Of a DNA stretch of 64,000 bases, positions 16,275 to 25,349 are shown one piece after another. Position 1 is the first letter of the stretch. Every line of letters begins with the position of its first letter. Position numbers and translations under genes: made by a program. Origin of the DNA: Chloroflexota bacterium (GTDB lineage: Bacteria > Chloroflexota > Dormibacteria > Dormibacterales > Dormibacteraceae); NCBI GenBank assembly GCA_005883575.1, contig VBFH01000023.1:186001-250000 (forward strand), written 5' to 3'. Below the pieces are notes generated by a model. That model was not told the origin of the DNA and searched no databases. It saw only the letters and a program-made list of their open reading frames with translations.

Positions 16275-17912
16275 ATGGCCGCCCGGAAACCTAGGTCGCT
16301 CTCACCTGTCCGTCGTACTACGCCCAGCCTGGAAGGAGTGGAGGCCCCTCATCGCGAGGCCGCAACCGTCTCCGAGCAGAAGATCAACCAGTACCGCAAG
16401 CGCCGCTACCAGGCGCTGCACTCCGACACAGAGGCCGCCAACAAGCGTCGCGCCGCCGGCAAGGCGACGGCCCGGGACCGGGTCGAGATGCTGGTCGACG
16501 AAGGCTCCTTTGTCGAGCTTGACGTCTTCGCGACCCACCGCGCCCATGGTTTCGGCATGGAAGACCGCAAGATCGCCGGCGACGGCGTGGTGGCCGGATT
16601 CGGCGAGATAGACCGGCGCCCAGTCGCCGTGTACGCCTACGACGCGACCGTGTTCGGGGGCTCGCTGGGCGAGGTCACAGCGGAGAAGATCGTCAAGGTC
16701 CAGGAGCTCGCGGTGCGGAACCGCGTCCCGATCATCGGCATCAACGACTCCGGAGGCGCGCGCATCCAGGAAGGGGTCGTCGCGCTCGCCGGCTACGCGG
16801 ACATCTTCTTCCGCAACGTGCGCTCCTCCGGCGTGATCCCGCAGATCAGCATCATCGCCGGCCCCTGCACCGGTGGCGCCGTTTACTCGCCGGCGATCAC
16901 CGATTTCATCTTCATCGTCGCCGGACAGGGCTACATGTTCATCACCGGCCCGGAGGTCATCAAGGTCGTCACCGGCGAGGCGGTGTCGTTCGATGAGCTC
17001 GGCGGAGGCAACGTGCACAACGCCACCTCGGGAGTCGCGCACTTCCTTCCGCGAACCGAGCAGGAATGCGCCGCGGGCGTGCGCAAGCTCCTCTCCTACC
17101 TGCCTCTGTCGAACACCGAACGGCCGCCCTTCGTGCCGACCGCCGACGACCTGGACCGGGCCGACGCTGAGCTGCAGACGATCGTTCCCGAGTCGCCGAA
17201 CAAGCCCTACGACATGCGCCAGGTCGTTTCGCGAGTGCTCGACGGGCGCGAGTTCTTCGAGGTCCAGCCTTTCTTCGCCCAGAACATCATCGTCGGACTC
17301 GGGCGGCTCGGCGGCCACGTCGTCGGCATCGTCGGCAACCAGCCGAAGGTCCTCGCGGGCGCGATCGACATCAACGCCTCCGTGAAGGCCGCGCGATTCA
17401 TTCGGTTCTGCGACGCGTTCGGCATCCCGATCATCTCGTTTGTCGACGTGCCGGGCTACCTACCCGGGCGGGACCAGGAGCACGGCGGCATCATTCGCCA
17501 CGGCGCCAAGCTGCTGTACGCGTACGCCGAGGCGACGGTGCCCAAGCTTACCGTGATCACGCGGAAAGACTATGGCGGGGCGTACTGCGTGATGTCGCCC
17601 AAACAGATGGGCGCGGACCTCAACCTGGCATGGCCGACGGCGGAAATCGCGGTCATGGGCCCGGAGGCGGCGGTGAACATCATCTACAAGCGTGATCTCG
17701 CGGCTGCGCCAGACCCTGCAGCGCGGCGCAAGGAGCTTGTCGCCGAGTACACGACGCGCTTCGCCAACCCGTACGTGGCCGCGGAGCGAGGTTACATCGA
17801 CGACGTCATCGAGCCGAGCCAGACAAGGCGAGAGCTCGTGCGCGGTTTGCAGCTGTGCCTGCGCAAGACAGTCGAGCGCCCGCCGCGCAAGCACGGCAAC
17901 ATCCCGCTTTAG
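16275..17912 (+). CDS. Acyl-CoA carboxylase beta (carboxyltransferase) subunit
   Basis: A 545-residue carboxyltransferase of the PccB/AccD5 type, which moves CO2 from biotin to propionyl- or acetyl-CoA to make methylmalonyl- or malonyl-CoA. The family core starts at KINQYRKRRYQAL. The oxyanion and CoA-site segments GPCTGGAVYSPA and the biotin-site segment QMGADLNLAWP are present. The biotin carboxylase/BCCP (alpha) subunit is not adjacent. ATG 16269 is also possible; I prefer 16275 because it lies 8 nt after TACGAT. About 35 residues precede the family core, so a still later start (GTG 16338) cannot be excluded. A LysR gene is divergent. Confidence 0.94.
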   Translation: MAARKPRSLSPVRRTTPSLEGVEAPHREAATVSEQKINQYRKRRYQALHSDTEAANKRRAAGKATARDRVEMLVDEGSFVELDVFATHRAHGFGMEDRKIAGDGVVAGFGEIDRRPVAVYAYDATVFGGSLGEVTAEKIVKVQELAVRNRVPIIGINDSGGARIQEGVVALAGYADIFFRNVRSSGVIPQISIIAGPCTGGAVYSPAITDFIFIVAGQGYMFITGPEVIKVVTGEAVSFDELGGGNVHNATSGVAHFLPRTEQECAAGVRKLLSYLPLSNTERPPFVPTADDLDRADAELQTIVPESPNKPYDMRQVVSRVLDGREFFEVQPFFAQNIIVGLGRLGGHVVGIVGNQPKVLAGAIDINASVKAARFIRFCDAFGIPIISFVDVPGYLPGRDQEHGGIIRHGAKLLYAYAEATVPKLTVITRKDYGGAYCVMSPKQMGADLNLAWPTAEIAVMGPEAAVNIIYKRDLAAAPDPAARRKELVAEYTTRFANPYVAAERGYIDDVIEPSQTRRELVRGLQLCLRKTVERPPRKHGNIPL

Positions 17913-18035
17913 ATCGCGGGGGAGGCAGGCCTCCCCCGCGGACCCCCTCCATTGCCGGCAGCCTCTGGCTGCGTTTGGTAGGCGACGCAGGGAGACGGCC
18001 GGAGTAAATCCGGCCTACAGCTCCACTTCGTCTAT
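17913..18035 (+). repeat. Dispersed hairpin-flanked repeat, copy 2
   Basis: About 123 bp between the convergent carboxylase and GH15 genes. The left inverted repeat is GCGGGGGAGGC-AG-GCCTCCCCCGC. The right hairpin is GGCCGGA-GTAAA-TCCGGCC, followed by the tail CTCCACTTCGTCTA. The final bases overlap the GH15 stop codon (18032-18034). It may act as a bidirectional transcription stop, but no T-run is present. Confidence 0.88.
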
Positions 18036-20023
18036 GTGGGTCCATCGGCCGTGCGGCGCAGGGAGTCGGCTTTGCGGCAGTAGTCGTCCACGCTGACGAT
18101 GAACTCCGCGTGCGACCAGGTCAGCGGCGAGACCGAGAGTGGAGTACCGGTGTGCGGATGCAGCTGCTCGGAGAGCAAGCCGCCGGGGAGCTGATGCTTG
18201 ACCGCCCAATCGACCATCTCGCGCGCCGGCTTGAGGTCGGGGAGCGACCCTGCCGTTGCGATGTACCACTGGGCGAGCCACATCGTGCACATGAACCACG
18301 GGTTGCCCGGCACCTTGCTGGTGTCGGGCTCGACCCTGAAGTAGTAATCGTCGGTGTAGCGCGCGATGCCTCCGCTGTTCGCCTTGTTGGAGAGCTGGTC
18401 GGCGATCGCGGTCATGGTCTCGACGATCCGCGGGTCATCCGCGGGATACATGCCGAAGCGCCACAGCCCGTAGATCGCGCTGTCGAGCACCGTGTCCACG
18501 GTGACCGACTCGTCGTCCTCGACCGTGATCCGGCGTGGGAATCGGCCAAGCTCCGCGCTGTAGAGGTTGGTGTCCGCCGCCTCGCGCAACCGCTCGGCGG
18601 CGTCGCGGTAGCGGACATATGCCTTGACATCGCCGAAGAGGTCGGCGAAGTTGCGCGCCGCATCCAGGCCCGCCCACACCGCGCCGACGGTGAACGCATG
18701 CACGCCCCAGCGTTCCTCCCAGAGGTCCCACGAGGGAATCGGCAGTCCGTTGCGCTGGTCGACATAGCTCACCATCCAGTCCGCGGCGGGTACGAGCAGC
18801 GTCGAATAAAGTCCGACGACAAAGTCGAGGTTGCGATGGATCCGGTAGTGCTGCCACAGCGACCAGAGCACCAGGCCGGTCTCGTCCTCTTGCACGGGGA
18901 GCGTGCGCACGCCGTGGGAGTCGACCCACGGCAACCAGGAGCTGCCCGGCTGCCCGTAAGGCGTGTACTTGTGGAGAAAGAATCCCTCCTCCACCAACGA
19001 CTGCTGACAGAAGAGGAAAAACTGCCGCGTCACGTCCTCGTGCCCCGCGCGGTCGAGCGCGTTGGCGACCAGCGCGCCGTCGCGCGGCCACGCGTAGGCG
19101 TAGGTATCGCGCGCGAACTTCGTGATGTCAAAGTCGCTCGAGGCGATGATGGCGCCTCGGTTGTCGGCATGCGTGCGCACCGTGAGCACGCTGCGCCGGT
19201 AAAGCTTCGAGGCATCCGGGCCAAGGTGCTCATCGATGTGGCGGTGGTCCTTCTCCGACCACACCTGCCAGTAGGTGATCGTCCTGTCGCGGTACGTGTC
19301 CGGGCCGCGCGAAACGATCAGCTCCTGTCCGTAGGCTGTGACCTCGCTCAGACGCGTGCCCATGCAGAGCCAGTGAGTGAGGCTTCGCGGCTGGTTGGCG
19401 GCTGCACCGCCGAGGTCGAAGCCGACCGTGCAGTCGACCGAGCCTTGCTCGATCGGGTTCTTGCCCAGCACGCCATCCTCGGCGTCGACCCAGGTCCCCG
19501 CGGCGCCATTGCCCTTTTTGCCATTGGCCCAGGTCGAGATGCCGTACTCGTCGCCCGACTGGCCGCCGATCAAGAAGTAGCGGTTGGCCTTGTAGGCGAT
19601 GACGCCTCGATGCCGCGGGTCGTACAGCACGGTGTTGCCGATATCTGAGCCTTCGATGAACCAGTCGTAGTGGAAGAACACAGACCCAGCACCAAACCCC
19701 GTCGGTGACAGGATCTCGACGTTGCGGATGAACCAGTTGCGGGCGAGGTCGATGTAGTCCTCGAATCGCACGCTGATGCCGAGTCCCGGGTGGGTCATCG
19801 TGACATCGGTCATCAGGGAGTCCTCTGCGTAGCCGAACTTGCGGACCCATGCCCCGTCGTCGAGCCACGCGAACCTGCCATCGATGAAGAACCCGGTGCG
19901 ACAGAGGTTTCCCATCGTGTGGTTGGCGTCGCCGACGCGCGGGAAGTAGATGTCGCGTACGGAGTACGTCGTGTCGAAGCCCACGAGCGAGTTGCCATTT
20001 CCGAGGACGAGGCTTCTAGGCAC
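18032..20023 (-). CDS. Glycoside hydrolase family 15 glucoamylase-type protein
   Basis: A 663-residue GH15 protein. Residues 1-270 are the beta-sandwich N-domain typical of prokaryotic and archaeal glucoamylases, and 290-650 the (alpha/alpha)6 barrel. Active-site segments are AYAWPRDGA (310-317), DLWEERWG (433-440, general acid Glu) and LLSEQLHPHTG (616-626, general base Glu). No signal peptide is seen, so it is intracellular and probably acts on glycogen, maltodextrin or trehalose; GH15 trehalases share this fold, so the substrate is open. The start is GTG 20023, 14 nt after a minus-strand TAGGAT box (20038-20043). The last codons enter repeat copy 2. Confidence 0.93.
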   Translation of the reverse strand: MPRSLVLGNGNSLVGFDTTYSVRDIYFPRVGDANHTMGNLCRTGFFIDGRFAWLDDGAWVRKFGYAEDSLMTDVTMTHPGLGISVRFEDYIDLARNWFIRNVEILSPTGFGAGSVFFHYDWFIEGSDIGNTVLYDPRHRGVIAYKANRYFLIGGQSGDEYGISTWANGKKGNGAAGTWVDAEDGVLGKNPIEQGSVDCTVGFDLGGAAANQPRSLTHWLCMGTRLSEVTAYGQELIVSRGPDTYRDRTITYWQVWSEKDHRHIDEHLGPDASKLYRRSVLTVRTHADNRGAIIASSDFDITKFARDTYAYAWPRDGALVANALDRAGHEDVTRQFFLFCQQSLVEEGFFLHKYTPYGQPGSSWLPWVDSHGVRTLPVQEDETGLVLWSLWQHYRIHRNLDFVVGLYSTLLVPAADWMVSYVDQRNGLPIPSWDLWEERWGVHAFTVGAVWAGLDAARNFADLFGDVKAYVRYRDAAERLREAADTNLYSAELGRFPRRITVEDDESVTVDTVLDSAIYGLWRFGMYPADDPRIVETMTAIADQLSNKANSGGIARYTDDYYFRVEPDTSKVPGNPWFMCTMWLAQWYIATAGSLPDLKPAREMVDWAVKHQLPGGLLSEQLHPHTGTPLSVSPLTWSHAEFIVSVDDYCRKADSLRRTADGPT

Positions 20024-20028
20024 GTCTT

Positions 20029-20056
20029 TTGCGCGGCAATCCTACGCCGGTAGAAT
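20029..20056 (+). promoter_or_regulatory. Promoter candidate TTGCGC-16-TAGAAT
   Basis: The -35 TTGCGC is at 20029-20034 and the -10 TAGAAT at 20051-20056, with a 16-nt spacer. It faces the YgjP-type gene. Transcription from about 20063 rules out a translation start inside the GH15 gene. Confidence 0.5.
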
Positions 20057-20123
20057 CCGACCGCGGCCCAACCTCAAACGGAGCAACGTCCTGGAATACG
20101 ACCCTGAATCGTCCCCACCACCG

Positions 20124-20600
20124 GTGCGCGTGATCACCTCGCGCAAGCGCCGTCGCACCGTCGCCGCGCGCTTGCGATCGGGCGTGCTCGAGCTCCTGGT
20201 CCCGGCGACCATGCCGCCCTCGGAACGGCAGCATTGGGCCGAGGTCATGAGTCGGCGGCTGCAGCGCCGCGCCGAGCGCAGCCGCCCGTCGGATTCGAGA
20301 CTCGCCGAGCGGGCTCGCATGCTCAACCACCTGCACTTCGAAGGTAAGCTGCGCTGGACCTCGATCGCATTTGCCGAGATGGAGCGGCTGTGGGGCAGCT
20401 GCACCTTCACCCACGGCGCCATCCGCATCGCGCGCCGCGCCGCCTCACTCCCCGAGTGGGTGGTGGACTACCTGCTCGTGCATGAGCTGGCGCACCTCGT
20501 GCACAGCGACCACGGCGCCGAGTTTCACGAGCTCGAGAACCGCTACCCGCTGACCGAGCGCGCGAAGGGCTATCTTCTGGCTCTCGACTCCATGGTCTGA
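20124..20600 (+). CDS. YgjP-like zinc metallopeptidase
   Basis: A metallopeptidase of the YgjP/SprT-like (M48-related) type. The domain begins near RVITSRKRRRTVAARL and carries the WGSCT segment, the zinc motif HELAH, and a third ligand His in HSDHGAEFH. Function in bacteria is poorly known. The start is uncertain: GTG 20124 is the first canonical start after the promoter at 20029-20056, and it keeps the whole conserved domain. A CTG at 20091 sits after a GGAG-like sequence and could be an alternative. Reading back to ATG 19950 would overlap GH15 and precede the promoter. 158 residues with the chosen start. Confidence 0.85.
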   Translation: MRVITSRKRRRTVAARLRSGVLELLVPATMPPSERQHWAEVMSRRLQRRAERSRPSDSRLAERARMLNHLHFEGKLRWTSIAFAEMERLWGSCTFTHGAIRIARRAASLPEWVVDYLLVHELAHLVHSDHGAEFHELENRYPLTERAKGYLLALDSMV

Positions 20601-20690
20601 AGAGCGCCCCATTCCGCGTCTTTGGCGTCACCGGTTCGCATTCCTGCGTCGGTTGACGCGCGTTTGGCACCAGCCATGCGGGTTCCGGTC

Positions 20691-21728
20691 TTAGGGAGTG
20701 AGCACGATCTTCGTCGCCTCGCGCGCGTCGAAGATCCGATACGCCTCCTCGGCCTGGTCGAGCTTCATGCGGTGACTGATGATCTTCTCCGGGTGCAGCC
20801 GCCCCGCGGCGATCAGGTCCAGCAGCGGCCGCATGTACATTTGCACGTTGCACCATCCGGCGCGGAACGAGAGCGACTTGAGCCACATCCGGAGGTAGGG
20901 GAAATCACCCTGCACCGCGCTGGGAACGCCGACCATGGAGATGGTCCCGCCGCCGCGCACGCAGTGAATCGCCGTATCGACGGCGGTCAGGAGTCCCACG
21001 CACTCGATGCTGGAATCGGCGCCGACGCCCCCGGTCGCCTTCTCGATCGCCTGCACCGGGTGGGTCTCCCCGGCATTGATCGGAATCCCGCCCAGCTCCT
21101 GCGCGATCTCCAGCCGGGATTCGACCATGTCGATGACAAACGTCCGCGACGGTCCGAAGAGCTGCGCGCACATCGTCGCCATCAGGCCCACCGGTCCGGC
21201 GCCCACGACCGCGACGACGTCGCCCGGCTTGATCTCCGCGCGCTCGGCCCCGAAAAAGCCCGTGGCGAGTATGTCGCCGACGAAGATCGCCTGCTCATCC
21301 TCCATTCCTTGCGGGATCAGCTCCATGGTGTGGTCGGCGTTGGGGACGACGACGTACTCGGCCTGACCACCACCCAGTCCGCCGAAGTACTCACCGTGGC
21401 CGAACGTGCCTTTGTCGACGCACTGGTTGAACCAGCCCTTGCGGCACAAAGCGCAGTGCCCGCACGAGGTGAAGAAGCTGGAGACGACCCGGTCGCCCGG
21501 CTTGAAGCGATTGACCTCGCGCCCGACCTCTTCCACGACCCCGACGAACTCATGGCCGAGCACCGCGCCGGCGTTCATGGGAGTGTGGCCGTGGAGGATG
21601 TGGAGGTCGGAGCCGCAGACCGCTCCGAGCGTCACCTTCACAAGCGCGTCGCCCGACCCGTTGATGGATGGCTTGGGAACCTCCATGACCTTGACGTCGC
21701 CCTCGCCCCGGAAGGTGAGCGCCTTCAC
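20691..21728 (-). CDS. Zinc-dependent alcohol dehydrogenase (MDR family)
   Basis: A 345-residue medium-chain dehydrogenase. The catalytic zinc site has Cys in AVCGSD and HE in GHEFVG. The structural zinc loop has four Cys (CGHCALCRKGWFNQC). The NAD-binding Rossmann motif is GAGPVGLMA. It oxidises an alcohol, possibly a formaldehyde adduct or polyol; the GDILATGFFGAE segment resembles formaldehyde/threonine dehydrogenase relatives. The substrate is not determined. GTG 21728 overlaps the DinB stop in GTGA. The longer upstream reading on this strand is a shadow of the DinB gene. Confidence 0.93.
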   Translation of the reverse strand: MKALTFRGEGDVKVMEVPKPSINGSGDALVKVTLGAVCGSDLHILHGHTPMNAGAVLGHEFVGVVEEVGREVNRFKPGDRVVSSFFTSCGHCALCRKGWFNQCVDKGTFGHGEYFGGLGGGQAEYVVVPNADHTMELIPQGMEDEQAIFVGDILATGFFGAERAEIKPGDVVAVVGAGPVGLMATMCAQLFGPSRTFVIDMVESRLEIAQELGGIPINAGETHPVQAIEKATGGVGADSSIECVGLLTAVDTAIHCVRGGGTISMVGVPSAVQGDFPYLRMWLKSLSFRAGWCNVQMYMRPLLDLIAAGRLHPEKIISHRMKLDQAEEAYRIFDAREATKIVLTP

Positions 21729-22225
21729 TGGTTCGTCACGGGGACGTGTTCGACCTTGCCGGTGGCATCGGCGTAGCACCAAACATCGATATCCGGACCC
21801 TCGAGTCCAGTAGCGCCGATGACGGACATGACGTGGGTGCGATGGTCGTCCGCGTGATGTATCGCCTGGGCCATGATCTCGGCGCCCGCCAAGCGCCAGC
21901 CGTCGTCGGTCGTCACGTCGCGCGTCTGCACATCGACATCGTGGGCCAGCTTCTCCCACTCGGGGCCGAGCACGCGGATCCGCTCCGCCAGCTCGCCCAA
22001 AGGCACCGGCACGTCCGACAGAGGGTCCTTCAGCCGCCTGCCCGTCAGCCTTGCGAAGTAGCCCTCCTCGGCTTGCACGAGGTGCCGTAGGGTGTCGCGG
22101 ATCGAGCCATAGGTGCCTGGGGTCGTGGCGTCGAGGTGCTCATCGTCGAGGTCCCGGCAGAAGTCGAGCAGCTCCAGCGTCGCCCACGTCTTGTGCCGGA
22201 AAAGTTCGAGCAGCGCCTCGCTCAT
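21725..22225 (-). CDS. DinB-family (DUF664-like) four-helix protein
   Basis: About 166 residues of a DinB/YfiT-like helical bundle. Metal-ligand His residues are in IRDTLRHLVQAEEGYF near residue 50 and IHHADDHRTHV near 125-135. The fold binds a divalent metal; members include thiol-dependent transferases such as those using bacillithiol or mycothiol. The ATG at 22225 is preferred over an earlier GTG because a GGGGG run precedes it at ribosome-binding distance. It is coupled to the alcohol dehydrogenase gene and lies 21 nt after the DUF72 gene. Confidence 0.82.
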   Translation of the reverse strand: MSEALLELFRHKTWATLELLDFCRDLDDEHLDATTPGTYGSIRDTLRHLVQAEEGYFARLTGRRLKDPLSDVPVPLGELAERIRVLGPEWEKLAHDVDVQTRDVTTDDGWRLAGAEIMAQAIHHADDHRTHVMSVIGATGLEGPDIDVWCYADATGKVEHVPVTNQ

Positions 22226-22246
22226 GGTGCCCCCTACATTACTCAC

Positions 22247-23152
22247 CTATTTCTGCCAGGCCTCTAGCAGGCGCTCCAGCTGCTGGGCGTTCTTGACCGA
22301 ATAGTTGGAGTAGTTGTTGTTCATCAGGGCGTGGACCTGACCGGCCGAGCGCTCCATCTCCTTGATCCGCGGCACCCACTCCCCGAGCTCGTCGTCCGTG
22401 TACTCGTAGCGGAACCGCACGTTCGGGGGCACGCCCCGCAGGTCCCAGGTGTCGTGGTTGCGGCCGTGAAAGCGGATCACGGCAAGCTTCGACGAGGTGA
22501 CCTCGTGGACCGCCGGCATGCTCGTCGCGTGGCCCGGCGGCACATCGACTGCGACGTAGGGGATGTCGCGGCTGCGCAGGAAGGCGATGGTGCCGTCGAG
22601 GTGCCGCGGATCCAGCCACTCCGGCTTGCGGAACTCCACGGCGATCCGGAAACCGTGCATTCGCTCCTGCACCTGCTCCACGTAGGCAAGCGACCGCGAG
22701 GAGGGAAGGAACCAGGGTGGAAACTGAAAGAAGACCGCGGCGAGCTTGCCCGCCACGCGCAGGGGTTCGATCGCGGCCCGGAAGCGCTCCCAAGCCTCGT
22801 CCACCAGCTCTTCGGGCATGTGCTCCAGGTAGACGTTTTTCTTCTCCCGGAGCTTGGCGGGAAGGTCGGCTCGGATGTCCGGCGGCAGGGACAGAGGCCG
22901 GGTCGGATGGTTCGTGAAAAGCGCGAATGACTTGACGTCGAAAACGAAGCCGGCGGGCGTCTGCGCCGCCCAGGCCTCGGCAGTCTCCGGCTTCGGGATC
23001 CCGTAGTAGGTCGAGTCGACCTCGACCAGCGGAAACTGGCTGGCGTAAAAGCGCAGGCGGTCGCCCGAGGTCTTGACCGCGAGCGGATAGAAGAGCTTCG
23101 AGTCGATGAGCGATTTGTCGACCCATCCAGCGATGCCGCAAAGCACTGTCAT
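22247..23152 (-). CDS. DUF72 (YecE-like) TIM-barrel protein
   Basis: A 301-residue protein beginning MTVLCGIAGWVDKSL, with EVDSTYYGIP near residue 45, FVFDVKSF near 70, AVFFQFPPWF near 140, and VEFRKPEW near 172. These are the marks of the DUF72/YecE family, whose biochemical role is unsettled. The C-terminal NNNYSNYSVKNA segment is typical. Its ATG is only 7 nt from the ATG of the divergent adenylate cyclase gene. It leads a leftward run with DinB and the alcohol dehydrogenase. Confidence 0.9.
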   Translation of the reverse strand: MTVLCGIAGWVDKSLIDSKLFYPLAVKTSGDRLRFYASQFPLVEVDSTYYGIPKPETAEAWAAQTPAGFVFDVKSFALFTNHPTRPLSLPPDIRADLPAKLREKKNVYLEHMPEELVDEAWERFRAAIEPLRVAGKLAAVFFQFPPWFLPSSRSLAYVEQVQERMHGFRIAVEFRKPEWLDPRHLDGTIAFLRSRDIPYVAVDVPPGHATSMPAVHEVTSSKLAVIRFHGRNHDTWDLRGVPPNVRFRYEYTDDELGEWVPRIKEMERSAGQVHALMNNNYSNYSVKNAQQLERLLEAWQK

Positions 23153-23159
23153 CCGCCTT

Positions 23160-25349
23160 ATGATCGCGGCGCCCTTGGGCCGCCACCTTCGCTATTGGTA
23201 CACGTACCGCACCGCGGTCGCCGTTTTGATCGCGCTCGTCCTGACCGGCGCCATGTACTGGCTTTACACGCAGCAGGTGGCCTGCGACGCGCATCAAGGC
23301 GGCTGCGAGGTCAACGTCGCGGTCCATCCCGAGGACCGCCTTTTCAGTCAGTCCAAGCCCAATTCCGACATCGTGGTCGTCGGACTTGATGATGAGAGCG
23401 TCAGCCGGATCGGTAACTTTCCAGTTCCGCGCGAAGTTTACGCGCGCGCGCTGCGGAACCTGGCCGCGGCGGGCGCCTCGGTGGTTGCTTTCGATGTGAG
23501 CTTCCCCGACGTGCGCGATCCGGCCACTGACGCGGACTTCGCCACAGCCCTCAGAGACAGCAACATTCCAGTCATTCTTTCCTACCCCGGCGAAGAAACC
23601 CTCGCCGGCGATGGATTGGTCCAGCAAACCTCAAGCAGGACGATTCCGGCAGGAATCGACCAGATGCCGCTGAAGCAATTCTGGTGCGGTGACCAGAATC
23701 AAGGCTCAAGTCCGGGATGTCAAAACCCGTATCGGAACGTGATCCTCGCCTCGACCGATGTGGTGACCGACTCCGACGGTGTGGTTCGGCGGATGCCGAT
23801 GTTCGTGGAGCCCGCTTGCTACCGAGCGGGCACGTGCAACGCCCGCATCATCAATCCGCTTGGCTTCGCTGCTTACCGGGCCTACGAGTTGGGCTCCGAT
23901 TTCACGAGCGGCCCGACTCTGCAGGAAGTGGATGGAGCGGCGACTTTCGGCACCGCATGGCCTCGGCCACTCCAGGTCGACGGAACGGGGGCCGCGCTGA
24001 TCGATTACGAGATCGGGCCGCGGACGTTCAAAAACACAAGCCAGTACCTCTCCTTGGCAGACGTCTACATAGGCTCCTTCTATTCGTCCCAGGTGACGGG
24101 CAAAGTCATCCTGATCGGCGCCTACAACCTCACGGGCGTGCACGACGATTTCCTGACGCCGGCGGGCAACGGGGCGCTGATGCCGGGCGTCGAGCTGCAC
24201 GCCAACGTGCTGAACATGCTTTTGCCGCCGCCCGCGCAGCCGCGCTTTCTGGTGCCCGAGGCGCCGCCCGCGCTGTTGCTGATCATGCTTGCCCTCGCGC
24301 TTGCGACCGCGATCGGAGTGTCGCGCGTCACGGTTCTGTGGGGCTTTGCCGGGACAGCTGGGGTGATCGTCCTGTTCACCCTCGCCATGTCGGGACTCTC
24401 GGTTTTCAACGGTTGGGTGCCCGACCTCTTTCATCCATGGCTGGCCATCGCCCTGACCTATTCCAGCGTTACGGCATACCGATTCCTCTATGAGGACCGT
24501 GAGAAGCGCAAGGTCACAGCGCTCTTCGGGCACTACTTGAAGCCTGAGATCGTCGCCGAGCTGGCGAAGACGCGAGGGGGAGTTGACGACATCCTTCGCG
24601 GCGGCCAGCGGCGTGACATCAGCCTGATGTTCGTCGACATCCGAGGCTTCACCCAGATGTCCGAATCGATGGCCGCCGGCGACGTGACCGAGGTTGTGCA
24701 GATGTACCTCGACCACCTGAGCGGGATCATCTTCACCTGGGACGGCACCGTCGACAAATACGTCGGCGACGAGATCATGGCCTTTTGGAACGCGCCGCGG
24801 CTACAGGAAAACCACGCGTTGCTGGCGATTCGCTGTGCGTACGACTGCATCAACCGCGCGCCCGAGCTCCAGGAGAAGTTGCTGGCCAAGGGCCTGCCAC
24901 CGATCCGATGGGGCATCGGCATCAACACGGGGCCGGCGGTGGTCGGCAACATGGGCTCGCGCAGCCGGCTTCAGTACACCGCCCTCGGCGACAGCGTCAA
25001 TACCGCCGCCCGTTTCTGCTCCCATGCACCCGCCTTCCAGGTCCTGATTGGGCAGATGACCTACGAGATGTGTCGCGACTACATGGCGGTCGACCTCGTT
25101 CCTGGCGTTCAGCTCAAAGGCAAATCCGCGGAGACGTTTCGGATCTACGAGGTGACCGCGATCCGTGAGGCTCCCGACGCGCCGTGGGTTCAGTTCCCGA
25201 CTCAGATGGCGACGCAGACGCACCACGCATTCACTGCCCAGTACACGCAGCAGACTGTTCTGGCCGCTGCCGAGACGGGCTCGAGCGAAATCGTTGTCGG
25301 GGCGGAGGCGCGGGAGATCCTGGCGCACCAGCCTGAATCGCCCCACTAG
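23160..25349 (+). CDS. CHASE2-domain class III adenylate cyclase
   Basis: A 729-residue membrane receptor. After one transmembrane helix (about residues 15-33) comes a CHASE2 extracellular sensor (to about 355; includes FDVSFPD and a Cys-rich patch), then about three helices (to 440) and a class III cyclase domain. Metal-binding Asp are at 493 (VDIRGF) and 537 (YVGDEIMA). The purine-site Lys in VDKYVGD and Asp in ALGDSVN indicate ATP as substrate. It would make cAMP in response to an external signal. ATG 23160 is chosen because upstream sequence lies in DUF72; TTG 23175 is possible. The stop interlocks with the kinase stop in CTAG. Confidence 0.93.
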   Translation: MIAAPLGRHLRYWYTYRTAVAVLIALVLTGAMYWLYTQQVACDAHQGGCEVNVAVHPEDRLFSQSKPNSDIVVVGLDDESVSRIGNFPVPREVYARALRNLAAAGASVVAFDVSFPDVRDPATDADFATALRDSNIPVILSYPGEETLAGDGLVQQTSSRTIPAGIDQMPLKQFWCGDQNQGSSPGCQNPYRNVILASTDVVTDSDGVVRRMPMFVEPACYRAGTCNARIINPLGFAAYRAYELGSDFTSGPTLQEVDGAATFGTAWPRPLQVDGTGAALIDYEIGPRTFKNTSQYLSLADVYIGSFYSSQVTGKVILIGAYNLTGVHDDFLTPAGNGALMPGVELHANVLNMLLPPPAQPRFLVPEAPPALLLIMLALALATAIGVSRVTVLWGFAGTAGVIVLFTLAMSGLSVFNGWVPDLFHPWLAIALTYSSVTAYRFLYEDREKRKVTALFGHYLKPEIVAELAKTRGGVDDILRGGQRRDISLMFVDIRGFTQMSESMAAGDVTEVVQMYLDHLSGIIFTWDGTVDKYVGDEIMAFWNAPRLQENHALLAIRCAYDCINRAPELQEKLLAKGLPPIRWGIGINTGPAVVGNMGSRSRLQYTALGDSVNTAARFCSHAPAFQVLIGQMTYEMCRDYMAVDLVPGVQLKGKSAETFRIYEVTAIREAPDAPWVQFPTQMATQTHHAFTAQYTQQTVLAAAETGSSEIVVGAEAREILAHQPESPH

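Noticed and set aside
17913-18035. Intrinsic terminator between the carboxylase and GH15 genes
   Set aside because: Stable hairpins are present but no T-run on either strand, and the same element occurs at divergent junctions, so it is better described as a repeat.
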